A program made the translations under genes and the position numbers. 64,000 bases of DNA from Nitrospirota bacterium (GTDB lineage: Bacteria; Nitrospirota; Nitrospiria; 2-01-FULL-66-17). Below are positions 34,465 through 43,671 of this stretch, in pieces (position 1 is the first letter of the stretch; each line of letters starts with the position of its first letter). Location: contig JBFLXB010000013.1 in NCBI GenBank assembly GCA_040757335.1, positions 19,289 through 83,288 on the forward strand, written 5' to 3'. The notes under the pieces are model-generated. The model was not told the origin of the DNA. It searched no databases and was given only the letters and a program-made list of their open reading frames with translations.

Positions 34465-36092
34465 TGAGCGACATCGAGCGCGTGTTGCTCGAGCTGGCCG
34501 GAGGGGTGAGCCTCCTTCGGTACGGGTTGCACCTGGCGGGGGAAGGGTTGCAGGCGGTGGCGGGTGCGCGGCTTCGGTACGCCCTCGCCTCGGTGACCAA
34601 GAATCGCGTGCTCGGTCTTGGCGCCGGGGCCCTCATTACCGCCATTCTGCAGAGCAGCAGCGCCACGACCGTGATGCTGGTCGGGTTCACGGGCTCGGGC
34701 CTGCTCACGCTGCGCCAAGCCATGGCCGTCATTCTCGGCGCCGACGTGGGCACTACGGCGACCGTGCAATTGTTGGCGTTTCCCATCTACCACTACGCCC
34801 TGGGCGTGATCGCCGTGGGGTTTCTGCTCTTTTTCTTTGGTCAGCGTCAACGAACCAAGACCTTGGGCACGGCGGTGCTGGGCTTCGGGCTGATCTTTCT
34901 CGGTTTGAGGTTGATTTCTTCGGGCGCGGAGCCGTTCGTCAACACGCCGTTGGTGGGCCAGGCGTTTATGGCCCTGGGCGATCATCCCGTGCTCGGCATC
35001 GCCGTGTCGACCGCGGTCACGGCCCTGCTGCACAGCAGCGCGGCCACCATCGGCATCGCGCTCGCGCTCTCCTCGCACGGTTTGCTCACGCTGCACGCCG
35101 CGCTGCCGATCATTCTCGGCGCCAACGTGGGCACCTGCGCGCCGGCCCTCATTTCCAGCCTCGGGGGCGTGCCGGAAGCCAAACGCGTGGCGGTCGCCCA
35201 CGCGCTGTTCAAAGTGGGGGGCGTGCTCCTGATCTACCCGGTGCTGCACGTGTTCGAGACGTGGGTCGCCGCGTCGGCAGCGGGCCTTCCGCATCAAATC
35301 GCCAACGCCCACACCTTGTTCAACCTCGGCCTGGCGATCGCGTTCCTGCCGTTCACGGTGCCGTTCGCGGCCGTGGTGGCGCGCTTGGTCAAAGAACGAC
35401 CCCGCGCCGACGAATGGGCCAAGCCCAAATACCTGGATCCCCACGTCTTGGACGTGCCGTCGCTCGCGTTGAGCCAGGCCACGCGGGAGACGCTGCGGAT
35501 GGCCGATCTGGTCCACGAAATGGTGCGCGATACCATCAAGGCGTTTGAAGACGGCGATCAGGAGTTGGTCGAAGCGATCGAACGCAAGGAGGACTGGGTC
35601 GACGCTCTGAACCGGGAAATTAAGCTCTACATCACCAAACTCTCGGAGAAGGCGCTCACCAAGGAGCAACTCGACCGCGAGATGGTGTTGCTCGCGGTGA
35701 TCAATGATCTCGAGAACATCGGGGATATCGTCGACAAGAATCTGATGGAATTGGCCAAGAAAAAATTGTATAAGGATCTGAGGTTTTCGGAGAGCGGCGT
35801 GCGCGAAATGGTGGAGTTGCACGGTTTGGTGGAGAAGAACTTCGAGCGCGTGGTGGCGGCGTTCGCCAGCCAAGATGCGGAAGTCGCCAAACAGGTGATC
35901 GAGCAGAAGGCGCGGATCAGCCAGAAAGAGCGTGAGCTCAAGCAGGCGCATATCCATCGCCTGCACGCGGGGCTCCCCGAGTCGATCGAAACGAGCGCGA
36001 TTCACCTGGACGTGCTCACCAACCTGAAGCGGATCAATTCCCACGTGACCAATATCGCGTACCCGCTCGTGGACCAGCCCCCGGAGGGGTGA
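34464..36092 (+). CDS. Na+/phosphate cotransporter family protein with PhoU-like domain
   Basis: A 542-residue protein. The N-terminal half has two inverted Na/Pi-cotransporter repeats with the QSSSATTVMLVGF and HSSAATIGIALAL motifs, in about nine helices. The C-terminal half is a PhoU-like helical domain (about 350-540). The family imports phosphate with sodium and is modulated by its PhoU part. It overlaps gpsA and larB by single-base TGATG junctions. Confidence 0.94.
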   Translation: MSDIERVLLELAGGVSLLRYGLHLAGEGLQAVAGARLRYALASVTKNRVLGLGAGALITAILQSSSATTVMLVGFTGSGLLTLRQAMAVILGADVGTTATVQLLAFPIYHYALGVIAVGFLLFFFGQRQRTKTLGTAVLGFGLIFLGLRLISSGAEPFVNTPLVGQAFMALGDHPVLGIAVSTAVTALLHSSAATIGIALALSSHGLLTLHAALPIILGANVGTCAPALISSLGGVPEAKRVAVAHALFKVGGVLLIYPVLHVFETWVAASAAGLPHQIANAHTLFNLGLAIAFLPFTVPFAAVVARLVKERPRADEWAKPKYLDPHVLDVPSLALSQATRETLRMADLVHEMVRDTIKAFEDGDQELVEAIERKEDWVDALNREIKLYITKLSEKALTKEQLDREMVLLAVINDLENIGDIVDKNLMELAKKKLYKDLRFSESGVREMVELHGLVEKNFERVVAAFASQDAEVAKQVIEQKARISQKERELKQAHIHRLHAGLPESIETSAIHLDVLTNLKRINSHVTNIAYPLVDQPPEG

Positions 36093-36910
36093 TGGAACGC
36101 GGGCGGTTGCGCGCGCTGCTGGAGGCGGTTCGCGACGGCAAGCGCGACGTGGACGATGCGCTCGCGGCGCTGAGGGATTTTCCATACGAAGCGCTGGGTT
36201 TCGCGGCGCTCGATCATCACCGCGACCTGCGGCAGGGCGTTCCCGAGGCCGTGCTGTGCGAGGGGAAAACGTCCGCGGCTGCCGCGGCGATCGTGAAACG
36301 ACTCGCGGCCTCGGGCGCGCCGGTGATCGCCACGCGCGCCGACGCCAAAGCCGGGCGGGCGATCCAACGGGCGGTTCCTGAGGCGGAATACCACGCGCGG
36401 GCCCGCGTCGCGCTGGTCAACGCGCGTCCGCCGGCGGATGCGGGCGGCGTGGTGGTGGTCACGGCGGGGACCGCGGACCTCCCGGTGGCTGAGGAAGCGG
36501 CGTTGACCGCCGGGGCGCTGGGCAGCGGCGTCTGTCTGGTTTGCGACGTGGGCGTGGCAGGTGCGCACCGCTTGGTTGACCAGCTCGAGCGCCTGCGCGC
36601 GGCGCGTGTGGTGATCGTGGTGGCGGGAATGGACGGGGCGCTTCCCAGTTTGGTCGGCGGCCTGGTGGCCCAACCGGTGATCGCGGTGCCCACGAGCTGC
36701 GGCTACGGCGCGCACTTCGGCGGGATCGCCCCCTTATTAACGATGCTCAATTCCTGCGCCGCCGGGGTGGCGGTGGTGAACATCGACAATGGGTTCGGCG
36801 CGGGGGTGTTGGCGCATCGGATCGAGCGTCTGGGGCGAGTGGAACCGCAGGCCGGTCGCGTACCGGGCGCCCGCGCCCGGCGCCGGAGGATGAAAACGGA
36901 CACCCAATGA
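36092..36910 (+). CDS. larB: Nickel-pincer cofactor biosynthesis protein LarB
   Basis: A 272-residue LarB. LarB carboxylates the pyridinium ring of nicotinic acid adenine dinucleotide and hydrolyses it, the first step of the nickel-pincer nucleotide cofactor of lactate racemase-type enzymes. The C-terminal PurE-like domain is visible (VVVVTAGTADLPVAEEAA, VIAVPTSCGYGAHFGGIAPLLTMLNSCAAGVAVVNIDNG is the typical segment, here given in part by its key residues Cys and the GIAPLL loop). It is followed by larC with a 4-base overlap. No larE or larA lies nearby. Confidence 0.94.
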   Translation: MERGRLRALLEAVRDGKRDVDDALAALRDFPYEALGFAALDHHRDLRQGVPEAVLCEGKTSAAAAAIVKRLAASGAPVIATRADAKAGRAIQRAVPEAEYHARARVALVNARPPADAGGVVVVTAGTADLPVAEEAALTAGALGSGVCLVCDVGVAGAHRLVDQLERLRAARVVIVVAGMDGALPSLVGGLVAQPVIAVPTSCGYGAHFGGIAPLLTMLNSCAAGVAVVNIDNGFGAGVLAHRIERLGRVEPQAGRVPGARARRRRMKTDTQ

Positions 36911-38298
36911 AGATCGCGTACTTCGACTGCTTTTCGGGGATCAGCGGGGACATGGTCCTTGGTGCGTTGATCGACGCCGGGCTGAGCCTCAAGCGGTTGG
37001 AAGAGGCCCTTGCCCCGCTCAAGCTGCCGGGGTACCGGCTTGCGGCCAAGACCGTTGAAAAGGCGGGCGTACGGGCCACCAAGGTGGACGTGGTGGTGGA
37101 CGACCGCAAGATCCCGATTCGAGATTATCCGCAGATGGTGTCGGTGTTTCGTCAGGGTCGGCTGCCGCGAACGGCGGAAGCGGCCGCGCTGGAGGTGCTG
37201 GAGCGCTTGGCGCGGGCCGAGGCCGAGGTCCACGACCGAAAGCTCTCGCAACTGCATTTCCACGAACTCGGCGGCGTGGACACGCTGGTGGACATCGCGG
37301 GTGCGGTGCTGGGGTTGTCGCTGTTGGGCGTGGACGAGGTCTACGCGTCGCCGCTCAATATCGGGGGCGGGATGACCCGATCCGCCGCGTTTCCCATCCC
37401 GGCGCCGGCGACGGCCGCGCTGTTGGCGGGTATCCCGGTCTACTCCTCGGGGATCGACCGCGAACTGACGACGCCCACCGGGGCCGCGATCATCGGCACG
37501 CTCGCCAAGGGGTTCGTTCCGTTCCCCGCGTGTCGGGTCGAAGCGATCGGCCATGGCGCCGGGGAAACCGAGCTGCCGGCCACTCCCAACGTGCTCCGCC
37601 TGTTCATCGGCGAGCGGGTGGCTGACCGCGCGTGGGGCGAGGAGCGGGTCGTCCAACTCGAGACCAACGTGGACGACGTGAGCCCCCAGATCTACGACTA
37701 CCTGATCGAGCGGCTCCAACGCGAGGGGGCGCTCGAGGTGTATCTCACGCCCATCATCATGAAGAAGGGCCGTCCGGGCATCACCGTGGCGGTGCTGGCG
37801 CGCGCCGAACACAGCGCGCGGCTGGCGCGCGTGTTGTTCGACGAGACCCCGACCTTGGGCGTGCGCGTGCGCAACGTGGATCGCGTGGTGCTGCCGCGCA
37901 GCCTGCAGAGCGTGGCGACCCCGTGGGGGCGGGTGCGCGTGAAGGTGACCCGGCACGACGGTCTGGAGGAGTTCCGCCCGGAATACGACGATTGTCGCAG
38001 CCTCGCGGAGGCGACGGGGCGGCCGCTGCGCACGGTGCTGCAGGAGGTCACCGCATTTCTGCGCACGCTCTCGGGTGAAGCGCCGCTCGAGCCGCTGGTG
38101 GCGCCGCCCGCGTTGCCGGACGTCGCGCGCGACGGCGGAATCGCGTGGGGCGAACCGATCGAGGGCGAGGCTCAAGTCCGGCCGACGTCGGGTGAAGCCC
38201 CCCCCGGCGCCCAACCGGGCGGCGGACGGCGACGGCGATCCCGCCACCGCCGCCGCCGATCACGCGGACATCGACACAAGAAAACCCCCCCGGTATGA
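36907..38298 (+). CDS. larC: Nickel-pincer cofactor metal-insertion protein LarC
   Basis: A 463-residue LarC, the CTP-dependent cyclometallase that inserts Ni into the pincer cofactor. Hallmarks are FDCFSGISGDMVLGAL at the N-terminus, HFHELGGVDTLVDIAG, and ETNVDDVSPQIYDYL. It is read as a single open frame; in some lactobacilli LarC is made by programmed frameshifting between two frames. The last 80 residues end in a strongly basic Arg/His tail (GGGRRRRSRHRRRRSRG…), possibly metal-binding. ATGA overlaps link it to larB upstream and the exchanger downstream. Confidence 0.94.
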   Translation: MKIAYFDCFSGISGDMVLGALIDAGLSLKRLEEALAPLKLPGYRLAAKTVEKAGVRATKVDVVVDDRKIPIRDYPQMVSVFRQGRLPRTAEAAALEVLERLARAEAEVHDRKLSQLHFHELGGVDTLVDIAGAVLGLSLLGVDEVYASPLNIGGGMTRSAAFPIPAPATAALLAGIPVYSSGIDRELTTPTGAAIIGTLAKGFVPFPACRVEAIGHGAGETELPATPNVLRLFIGERVADRAWGEERVVQLETNVDDVSPQIYDYLIERLQREGALEVYLTPIIMKKGRPGITVAVLARAEHSARLARVLFDETPTLGVRVRNVDRVVLPRSLQSVATPWGRVRVKVTRHDGLEEFRPEYDDCRSLAEATGRPLRTVLQEVTAFLRTLSGEAPLEPLVAPPALPDVARDGGIAWGEPIEGEAQVRPTSGEAPPGAQPGGGRRRRSRHRRRRSRGHRHKKTPPV

Positions 38299-39296
38299 CG
38301 CTCGCGATCCTCGTCACCGCGATGATCGTGGCGATCATCGTGATTCTGGCGGGCAGCGCGCTTTTTACCAACGGCGTGGAATGGCTCGGCAAGAAGCTCG
38401 GGGTGTCCGATGGGGTGGTGGGCAGCGTGTTTGCGGGCGTGGGCACCGCGCTGCCCGAAACCGTGATCCCGATCATCGCGATCTTCTTTGGCGACGGCGA
38501 GGATCGGCAAGCGATCGGGATCGGGGCCATCCTGGGCGCTCCCTTCATGCTGAGCACGCTGACGCTCCCATTGCTCGGCGCGGGGCTCCTCGCCTTCGCG
38601 TTCTTTGGGCGTCGTCCCAACACGTTCAAACTCGACGCGGCGGCGGTCGCCATTGATTTGCGCTTTTTCCTCGCCGGGTACGCCGCGGCGATCGGCTCGG
38701 CCATGGTCGATTCCAGGGTCCTGCACGTGTTGGTGGCGGTCGGCTTGGTAGCGCTGTACCTGGTCTATTTGAAAACCATCGTGGGGCACGATGGCGAAAG
38801 TCATGGCGAGGCCTTGGCCCCGCTCTACCTGGCGCGCCGGCAGCCGAACCCGCCGACCGCGCTCATCGCCGTTCAGGTGCTCGCCGGGCTGGCCGTGATC
38901 ATCGGCGGCGCGCACTTGTTCGTGGGGACGGTCCAATCCGTGGCCACGATAGCAGGCGTCTCTCCCCTGCTGTTGTCGCTGCTGATCACCCCGGTGGCGA
39001 CCGAGCTGCCCGAAAAACTCAACAGCCTTATCTGGATTGCTCAAAAGAAAGACACCCTGGCGGTCGGGAACATCACGGGTGCGATGGTGTTCCAGGGCAC
39101 GTTTCCGGTTGCCGTCGGACTGATCGGCACCCCGTGGCGCCTCGACACCTACGGGATGGTCAGCGCGTGGATCGCGTTGATCGCGGGCGCAGCCCTCTAT
39201 GCCACGATCGCCACGCGTCGCACGTGGCGCCCGGCCTACCTTGTTGCGGGTTCGCTGTTGTACCTGGGCTTCGGGGTCTACGTGGCCAATTGGTAA
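38295..39296 (+). CDS. Sodium/calcium exchanger-like membrane protein
   Basis: A 333-residue, about ten-helix antiporter of the CaCA superfamily. Both alpha repeats are visible: GVSDGVVGSVFAGVGTALPE and GVSPLLLSLLITPVATELPE, with the glutamates that bind the cation. It exports Ca2+ or another divalent cation against Na+ or H+. Coupling to larC (4-base overlap) hints at a link with metal handling, but this is inference. Confidence 0.92.
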   Translation: MTLAILVTAMIVAIIVILAGSALFTNGVEWLGKKLGVSDGVVGSVFAGVGTALPETVIPIIAIFFGDGEDRQAIGIGAILGAPFMLSTLTLPLLGAGLLAFAFFGRRPNTFKLDAAAVAIDLRFFLAGYAAAIGSAMVDSRVLHVLVAVGLVALYLVYLKTIVGHDGESHGEALAPLYLARRQPNPPTALIAVQVLAGLAVIIGGAHLFVGTVQSVATIAGVSPLLLSLLITPVATELPEKLNSLIWIAQKKDTLAVGNITGAMVFQGTFPVAVGLIGTPWRLDTYGMVSAWIALIAGAALYATIATRRTWRPAYLVAGSLLYLGFGVYVANW

Positions 39297-39371
39297 CCCC
39301 GGAGGATACCGCGCTCGTCTCGCGTTTGGGGGCGGCGCAGTGGTAGAATTCGTCGGGCGGTAAGGTCAATC

Positions 39372-41141
39372 GTGCGGGACAGCGTACAAAGACGGATCGT
39401 GTTGTCGATCCTGATCGTGGGCGTGGCGTCGCTCCTGGTGGGGCTGTCCCTCGTCTACTTCATCGGCAAGTCCACGCTCAAACGCACGATCGGCGCCAAC
39501 TTCGAGGAGTTGGCCGACGTGACCGCCAAAAAGCTCGATGAGTCGATCAATCACCACGTCGAACAAGCCGTGTTCCTGGCCGGTCTCAAGGAGGTGTTCG
39601 CCGTGGTCGAGCGCTCCAACGCGCGTCCTCCCTCGCCGGCGTTGGACGGACAGATCCAGAGCGACTGGCCTCAACTGGGTGCCGCGGATCGCGAAGTGTC
39701 GCAGGTCGTCGAGAACCCCGCCGCCGAGGCGTTTCGCGCATTCATGCTGATGGCGGGGCAACAGGCGCTCGACCATCCCACCCACGAGATCGTCTTGGCC
39801 GCCGACGCGCGCGGCCGCGTGGTGGCCGCGACGCGCAAACCTTCGGCGTCCGCCTACGGCGAAACCGCCTGGTGGCGGGAATCCTACGCCAACGGCCAGG
39901 GGCGCCTGTTCCTGAGCGACGTGTTGTTCGACGACAACCTCGGGCGGTACGTGTTTATCATCGCCACCCCGATCCGGCGCGACGGCCGCGTCGAAGGGGT
40001 GCTGGCCATGGTCCACGATGCGCGGGCCTTCTACCAATGGGTGACCTCGATCCAGGTCGGCCGAACCGATCATACGATGCTGGTGGCCTCCGACGGGACG
40101 CTGCTGTTCTGCCCGGTGTTTCCCATCAAGAGCCACACGTTGCACCCGACGCTGGTCGCGTCGGTGGTCAGGGGCGGGCGCGGGTGGGGTACCACCACCC
40201 ACGACGTGCACTACCCCGGCTCGGAAGCGATCAACGGCTTCGCCCCGGTCCGGGCGTCGACCATGCCGGGGACCAGCTTCGGCGGCAAGGTCTGGTACAT
40301 CTTCACCAGTCAGGACCCCCGCGAGACCTACGGACCGGTCTACACGCTGTTGCTCTGGATCATCGCGTCGGGAGCGGCCGCGATCGGGTTGTTGATTCTC
40401 CTGGGGCTCGCGGCGGCCAAACGCATCGTCCGGCCCATTCAGATCGTGCAGGCCGGGGCGCAAGTGATTGGAAACGGCAATCTCAATCACCGCATCCACG
40501 TGGACACCGACGATGAAATCGGCGTGCTGGCGAAGGGGATCAACGAGATGGCCGCCAAACTATCCACCTCGTACAACGAGCTGGAACGGATGGTGGAAGA
40601 ACGCACGCGAGCGCTCGCGCAACGCACGAGTCAGCTCGAGCAGCGCAATCAGGAATTGTTCCTCCTGTACGCCATCGCGTCGTCGCTCAACAAAGCGCAG
40701 TCGCTCGACGATGTGCTGGGTGAATTGCTGAACAAAGTGCTCGGTGGCGTGGAGGCGCACGCGGTGTTTATTGGATTGGCCGAACCCGACCGCGGCGTGA
40801 CGCTCCACGGGCGGCCGCACGCGATCGCGGCGCAGGACGAGATGACCCACCTCGCGGAATCGGTCGTCCAGCAGGTGTTGGCCGCCGGCGATTTGGTCGT
40901 GGTGCCCGACACCAGCCAAGACCTCGAGTATCACGCCTTCACCCGCCAAGCGAAGGCCTTGATCGGCATTCCGCTCCGCGCCAAAGACAAGACCGTGGGC
41001 GCCATCGTGCTGGCTTACCTGAAGCCGCGTGTTCCCACGCCCGAGGAACGGGAGTTCTTCGGCTCGATCGGCCATCAAGCGGGGGTGGTGGTGGAAAACG
41101 CCAGGCTCTTCGCCGTGTTCAAGAACCTCGCCAGCTCTTGA
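39372..41141 (+). CDS. Membrane sensor: dCache, HAMP, coiled coil and GAF, no output domain
   Basis: A 589-residue protein with an N-terminal membrane helix (9-31), a large periplasmic dCache-like sensor (about 35-320), a second helix (about 325-347), a HAMP segment (RIVRPIQIVQAG…DDEIGVLAKGINEMA), a coiled coil (about 400-430), and a GAF domain (about 440-585). Histidine-kinase or diguanylate-cyclase domains that usually follow are absent; the frame ends after GAF and rsmA begins inside the stop. It may be an adaptor or a truncated kinase. GTG start with AAGG upstream. Confidence 0.85.
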   Translation: MRDSVQRRIVLSILIVGVASLLVGLSLVYFIGKSTLKRTIGANFEELADVTAKKLDESINHHVEQAVFLAGLKEVFAVVERSNARPPSPALDGQIQSDWPQLGAADREVSQVVENPAAEAFRAFMLMAGQQALDHPTHEIVLAADARGRVVAATRKPSASAYGETAWWRESYANGQGRLFLSDVLFDDNLGRYVFIIATPIRRDGRVEGVLAMVHDARAFYQWVTSIQVGRTDHTMLVASDGTLLFCPVFPIKSHTLHPTLVASVVRGGRGWGTTTHDVHYPGSEAINGFAPVRASTMPGTSFGGKVWYIFTSQDPRETYGPVYTLLLWIIASGAAAIGLLILLGLAAAKRIVRPIQIVQAGAQVIGNGNLNHRIHVDTDDEIGVLAKGINEMAAKLSTSYNELERMVEERTRALAQRTSQLEQRNQELFLLYAIASSLNKAQSLDDVLGELLNKVLGGVEAHAVFIGLAEPDRGVTLHGRPHAIAAQDEMTHLAESVVQQVLAAGDLVVVPDTSQDLEYHAFTRQAKALIGIPLRAKDKTVGAIVLAYLKPRVPTPEEREFFGSIGHQAGVVVENARLFAVFKNLASS

Positions 41142-41968
41142 TTGCTCCGGATCATCCGGTCGACATCTCCGCGGTGCACCCACCACTCCGTCCTCGCAAG
41201 TCCCTCGGACAGTGTTTTCTCACGGATCGCCGCATCGCGGAAAAAATCGTGGGCTTGGCCGACGTGACGCGCGAGGACCGCGTGGTGGAGATCGGTCCCG
41301 GGCGGGGGATCCTGACGCGACTGCTCGCCGAACGCGCGGGCGAACTGACCGCCGTCGAGTTGGACAGCCGTTGGCACGCGGCGTTGCAGGCCGAATTCGG
41401 ACAGACCGCGCACGTGCGAGTGGTGCACGCCGATGCGTTGACGTACCGATTCGAAGACCTGGCATCCCCGTTCAAGGTCGTCGCCAACCTGCCCTATTAC
41501 CTGTCCACGCCGATCTTGTTTCGACTGCTCGGGCTCCGTGGGCGGGTCGGCCTGATGGTGCTCATGCTGCAGCGGGAAGTGGTGGACCGTCTGGTGGCGC
41601 GACCGCACACGAAAGCCTACGGGGCGCTGTCCGTGATGGTGGCCTACGCGGCCGAAGTTCGGAAGGGTTTTACGGTCGCGCCGGGAAGTTTTCATCCACG
41701 ACCGGCCGTGCACTCGGCGGTGGTGACGATCGCGCCGCGGCCTTCGCCCGCCATTGCCGTGCGAGACGAGGCCGTGCTGATTCCCCTCGTGCGCGCCGCG
41801 TTCGCACACCGGCGCAAGATGCTGGCGAACGCGCTCAAGGACGAGGGATTCGACGCGGCCCGGCTTGAGGCGGCCCTGCGGAAAGCGGAGATCGACGGCA
41901 CGCGGCGCGGCGAAACCCTCGACCTCGGGGAGTTCGGGCGTTTGGCCGACGCACTGGTCGAAGCCTAG
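41138..41968 (+). CDS. rsmA: 16S rRNA dimethyladenosine transferase
   Basis: A 276-residue KsgA/RsmA that dimethylates two adjacent adenines near the 3' end of 16S rRNA (A1518/A1519 in E. coli). Motifs: KSLGQCFLTD, the SAM site EIGPGRGILT, the catalytic NLPYYLSTPILF, and FHPRPAVHSAVV. A TTG start at 41138 overlaps the sensor stop; a GTG at 41174 is an alternative close to the conserved core. Confidence 0.95.
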   Translation: MIAPDHPVDISAVHPPLRPRKSLGQCFLTDRRIAEKIVGLADVTREDRVVEIGPGRGILTRLLAERAGELTAVELDSRWHAALQAEFGQTAHVRVVHADALTYRFEDLASPFKVVANLPYYLSTPILFRLLGLRGRVGLMVLMLQREVVDRLVARPHTKAYGALSVMVAYAAEVRKGFTVAPGSFHPRPAVHSAVVTIAPRPSPAIAVRDEAVLIPLVRAAFAHRRKMLANALKDEGFDAARLEAALRKAEIDGTRRGETLDLGEFGRLADALVEA

Positions 41969-41989
41969 TCTCTCCGTCGGGAACGGAGG

Positions 41990-42119
41990 TGACGCCTGTT
42001 CAGGAACGTGCCAGATGCCAGGCGGAGCTGCGCGCCCGCACCGCAGCGTACTGTATGCGTACGTGAGGAGCGGACGCGCAGCGACAACGCCGCAGATGGC
42101 CGTTCCTGAACAGGCGTCA
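41990..42119 (-). repeat. Dispersed palindromic 3' element (minus orientation)
   Basis: A 130-bp element with perfect 19-bp terminal inverted repeats (TGACGCCTGTTCAGGAACG). Read on the minus strand it has the shared core CATCTGCGGCGTTGTCGCTG … CTCCTCACGTACGCA … CAGTACGCTGCGGTGCGG. Its right end coincides with the TGA stop of the HExxH gene (42117-42119), so it follows that gene in sense. It is antisense to the end of the rsmA transcript. Confidence 0.85.
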
Positions 42120-42749
42120 GAAGCGGAACGTGAGGTTGAGCAGCGCCGACTCCCGGTCGTAACTGAACGACGGGGCCACGGCGTCGGTTCCAGACGCTAC
42201 GCGCCAGGCATTGGTCGCCAGCTGAGTCGCCGCGGCGGCAAACACTACCCCGCGAGAAAATCCGGTGGACTCGCGGATCCCGACGGGGTCGTAACGGGCG
42301 TCCTCCCGCGGCGCCAGGTAGAAGGCAAACACGGTATACCAGAAGAAGTCCGTGCCGCTGAAAAACAGCAACGCCCGATTGTAGGTGGTCGGCTCACGGC
42401 GATAGCTCTGTAACGCGAGTTCAAACGTATAACTGGCGGCGATTTCCCCGCCCAGGCGGTAGGGCAAGACAGACTCGTCGGGGATTCCCGTTGCAGTGCT
42501 GAGCCCCAAGAAGAACGAACCGTCGTCCTCCCCGAAGAACTTGAAGGTGGCTTTGTCGGCGCCGACGCCTTGAGCGACGAGGATATGACCAGATTCGTGG
42601 ATCGCGAGGTTGGTCAGAAACGCGAAACCGATTTCGAGCGGGCCGGAGAGAGACCAGCCGTCGTCGCCGGCCGCGGGTCGCGGCGTGCTGAGAATCGATG
42701 CGAGCCCCACCGCCGCCATCCCCATCCAGATCGTGTGCGTTCGCGACAT
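42117..42749 (-). CDS. Membrane protein with HExxH motif (putative metallopeptidase-like)
   Basis: A 210-residue protein starting MSRTHTIWMG (ATG 42749), with a signal or anchor (about 8-27) and three to four later hydrophobic segments. The motif HESGH at residues 51-55 (NLAIHESGHILVAQ) is a zinc-binding HExxH embedded in a hydrophobic segment, as in M50-type membrane proteases, but no second motif (such as NxxPxxxLDG) is visible. It may be an inactive relative or a structural protein. Its stop codon lies in a palindromic repeat. Confidence 0.65.
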   Translation of the reverse strand: MSRTHTIWMGMAAVGLASILSTPRPAAGDDGWSLSGPLEIGFAFLTNLAIHESGHILVAQGVGADKATFKFFGEDDGSFFLGLSTATGIPDESVLPYRLGGEIAASYTFELALQSYRREPTTYNRALLFFSGTDFFWYTVFAFYLAPREDARYDPVGIRESTGFSRGVVFAAAATQLATNAWRVASGTDAVAPSFSYDRESALLNLTFRF

Positions 42750-42864
42750 GCCTGGTGGAGGATAACTTCCATCCGGTATTTGTCCAGGACCGTACACACT
42801 CCGGCGCGGCGTTTTCTCCGGGAGCACGGCGAGGCGGAGGGGCGTTCGCGTCTTGCCCTTGGGA

Positions 42865-42888
42865 GACCGGGGCGGCCCATGTTATGAT
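42865..42888 (+). promoter_or_regulatory. Possible promoter giving a leaderless TPR mRNA
   Basis: TATGAT at 42883-42888 with a weak TTGGGA about 18 bp upstream would start transcription at about the GTG codon at 42895. There is no Shine-Dalgarno sequence before this GTG, which fits a leaderless transcript. Confidence 0.3.
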
Positions 42889-42894
42889 CGCGCT

Positions 42895-43671
42895 GTGCGT
42901 GATCACTCGTTCACCGAATTGGGCAACCGAGCCTTCAGTCGAGGCGACCTCGCGGCGGCGATGCGGTACTACCAGCGGGCGCTCGACGTCGAGCGCAAAG
43001 CCGGGACCGAACGCTCGTTGGCGGTGACCCTTGGAAATTTGGCCAACGTGTACGCCAGCATGGGACGGCGCGAGGAGGCCGAAGGGTTGTACCGGCAGGT
43101 ATTGGACATCGAGCGACGCCTCGGCGATGAACGCCAGATCGCACTGACCCTCCTGCACCTCGGGAATCTCGCGGCCGACTCGCTGGAGGGGGCAAGGGCC
43201 CGCGCGTACTATTTCGAGGCCCGCGACCTCCTCGAACGGTTGGGCGAGACCGGGCCGTTGGGCGTCCTGAACCAGAATGTGGGCTTGCTTGCCCGGGAGT
43301 CCGGGGAGTACGACAACGCCATCGCGGCCTTCGAAGCCGCGCTGGCCCTGATGCGACGAGCCGACGATCGTCGCGGGGTCGCGGCCGTCTATACCAACCT
43401 TGGACGCACGTATCACCTGATGGGACGGCTCGATGAGGCGTTTGCGTGCTGTTCCACCTCGCAAGCCATGGCCGAGCGCGCCGGTGATGAACTGGCGCTT
43501 GCGTCGGCCCGTTACCACCTGGCGGGCATCTGTGAAGCGCGGGGCGACCGCGCCGCCGCGATCGCCCACTTGCGGATCGTCGTGGACATCGACCGGCGAT
43601 ACGGGTTGCCCAAGTACGAAGAAAACCGTTCCCGCCTGGCCGTACTGGAAGCCATCGAGAAATCCGGATGA
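42895..43671 (+). CDS. Tetratricopeptide-repeat protein
   Basis: A 258-residue soluble protein of about six TPR units (GNRAFSRGDLAAAMRYYQRALDVE…), paralogous in repeat order and C-terminal motif to the protein at 1413-2183. GTG 42895 is the preferred start. It overlaps the next small gene by 4 bases, and that gene overlaps thrB, so this TPR protein is the first gene of a short operon ending in homoserine kinase. A scaffold role is inferred. Confidence 0.85.
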   Translation: MRDHSFTELGNRAFSRGDLAAAMRYYQRALDVERKAGTERSLAVTLGNLANVYASMGRREEAEGLYRQVLDIERRLGDERQIALTLLHLGNLAADSLEGARARAYYFEARDLLERLGETGPLGVLNQNVGLLARESGEYDNAIAAFEAALALMRRADDRRGVAAVYTNLGRTYHLMGRLDEAFACCSTSQAMAERAGDELALASARYHLAGICEARGDRAAAIAHLRIVVDIDRRYGLPKYEENRSRLAVLEAIEKSG

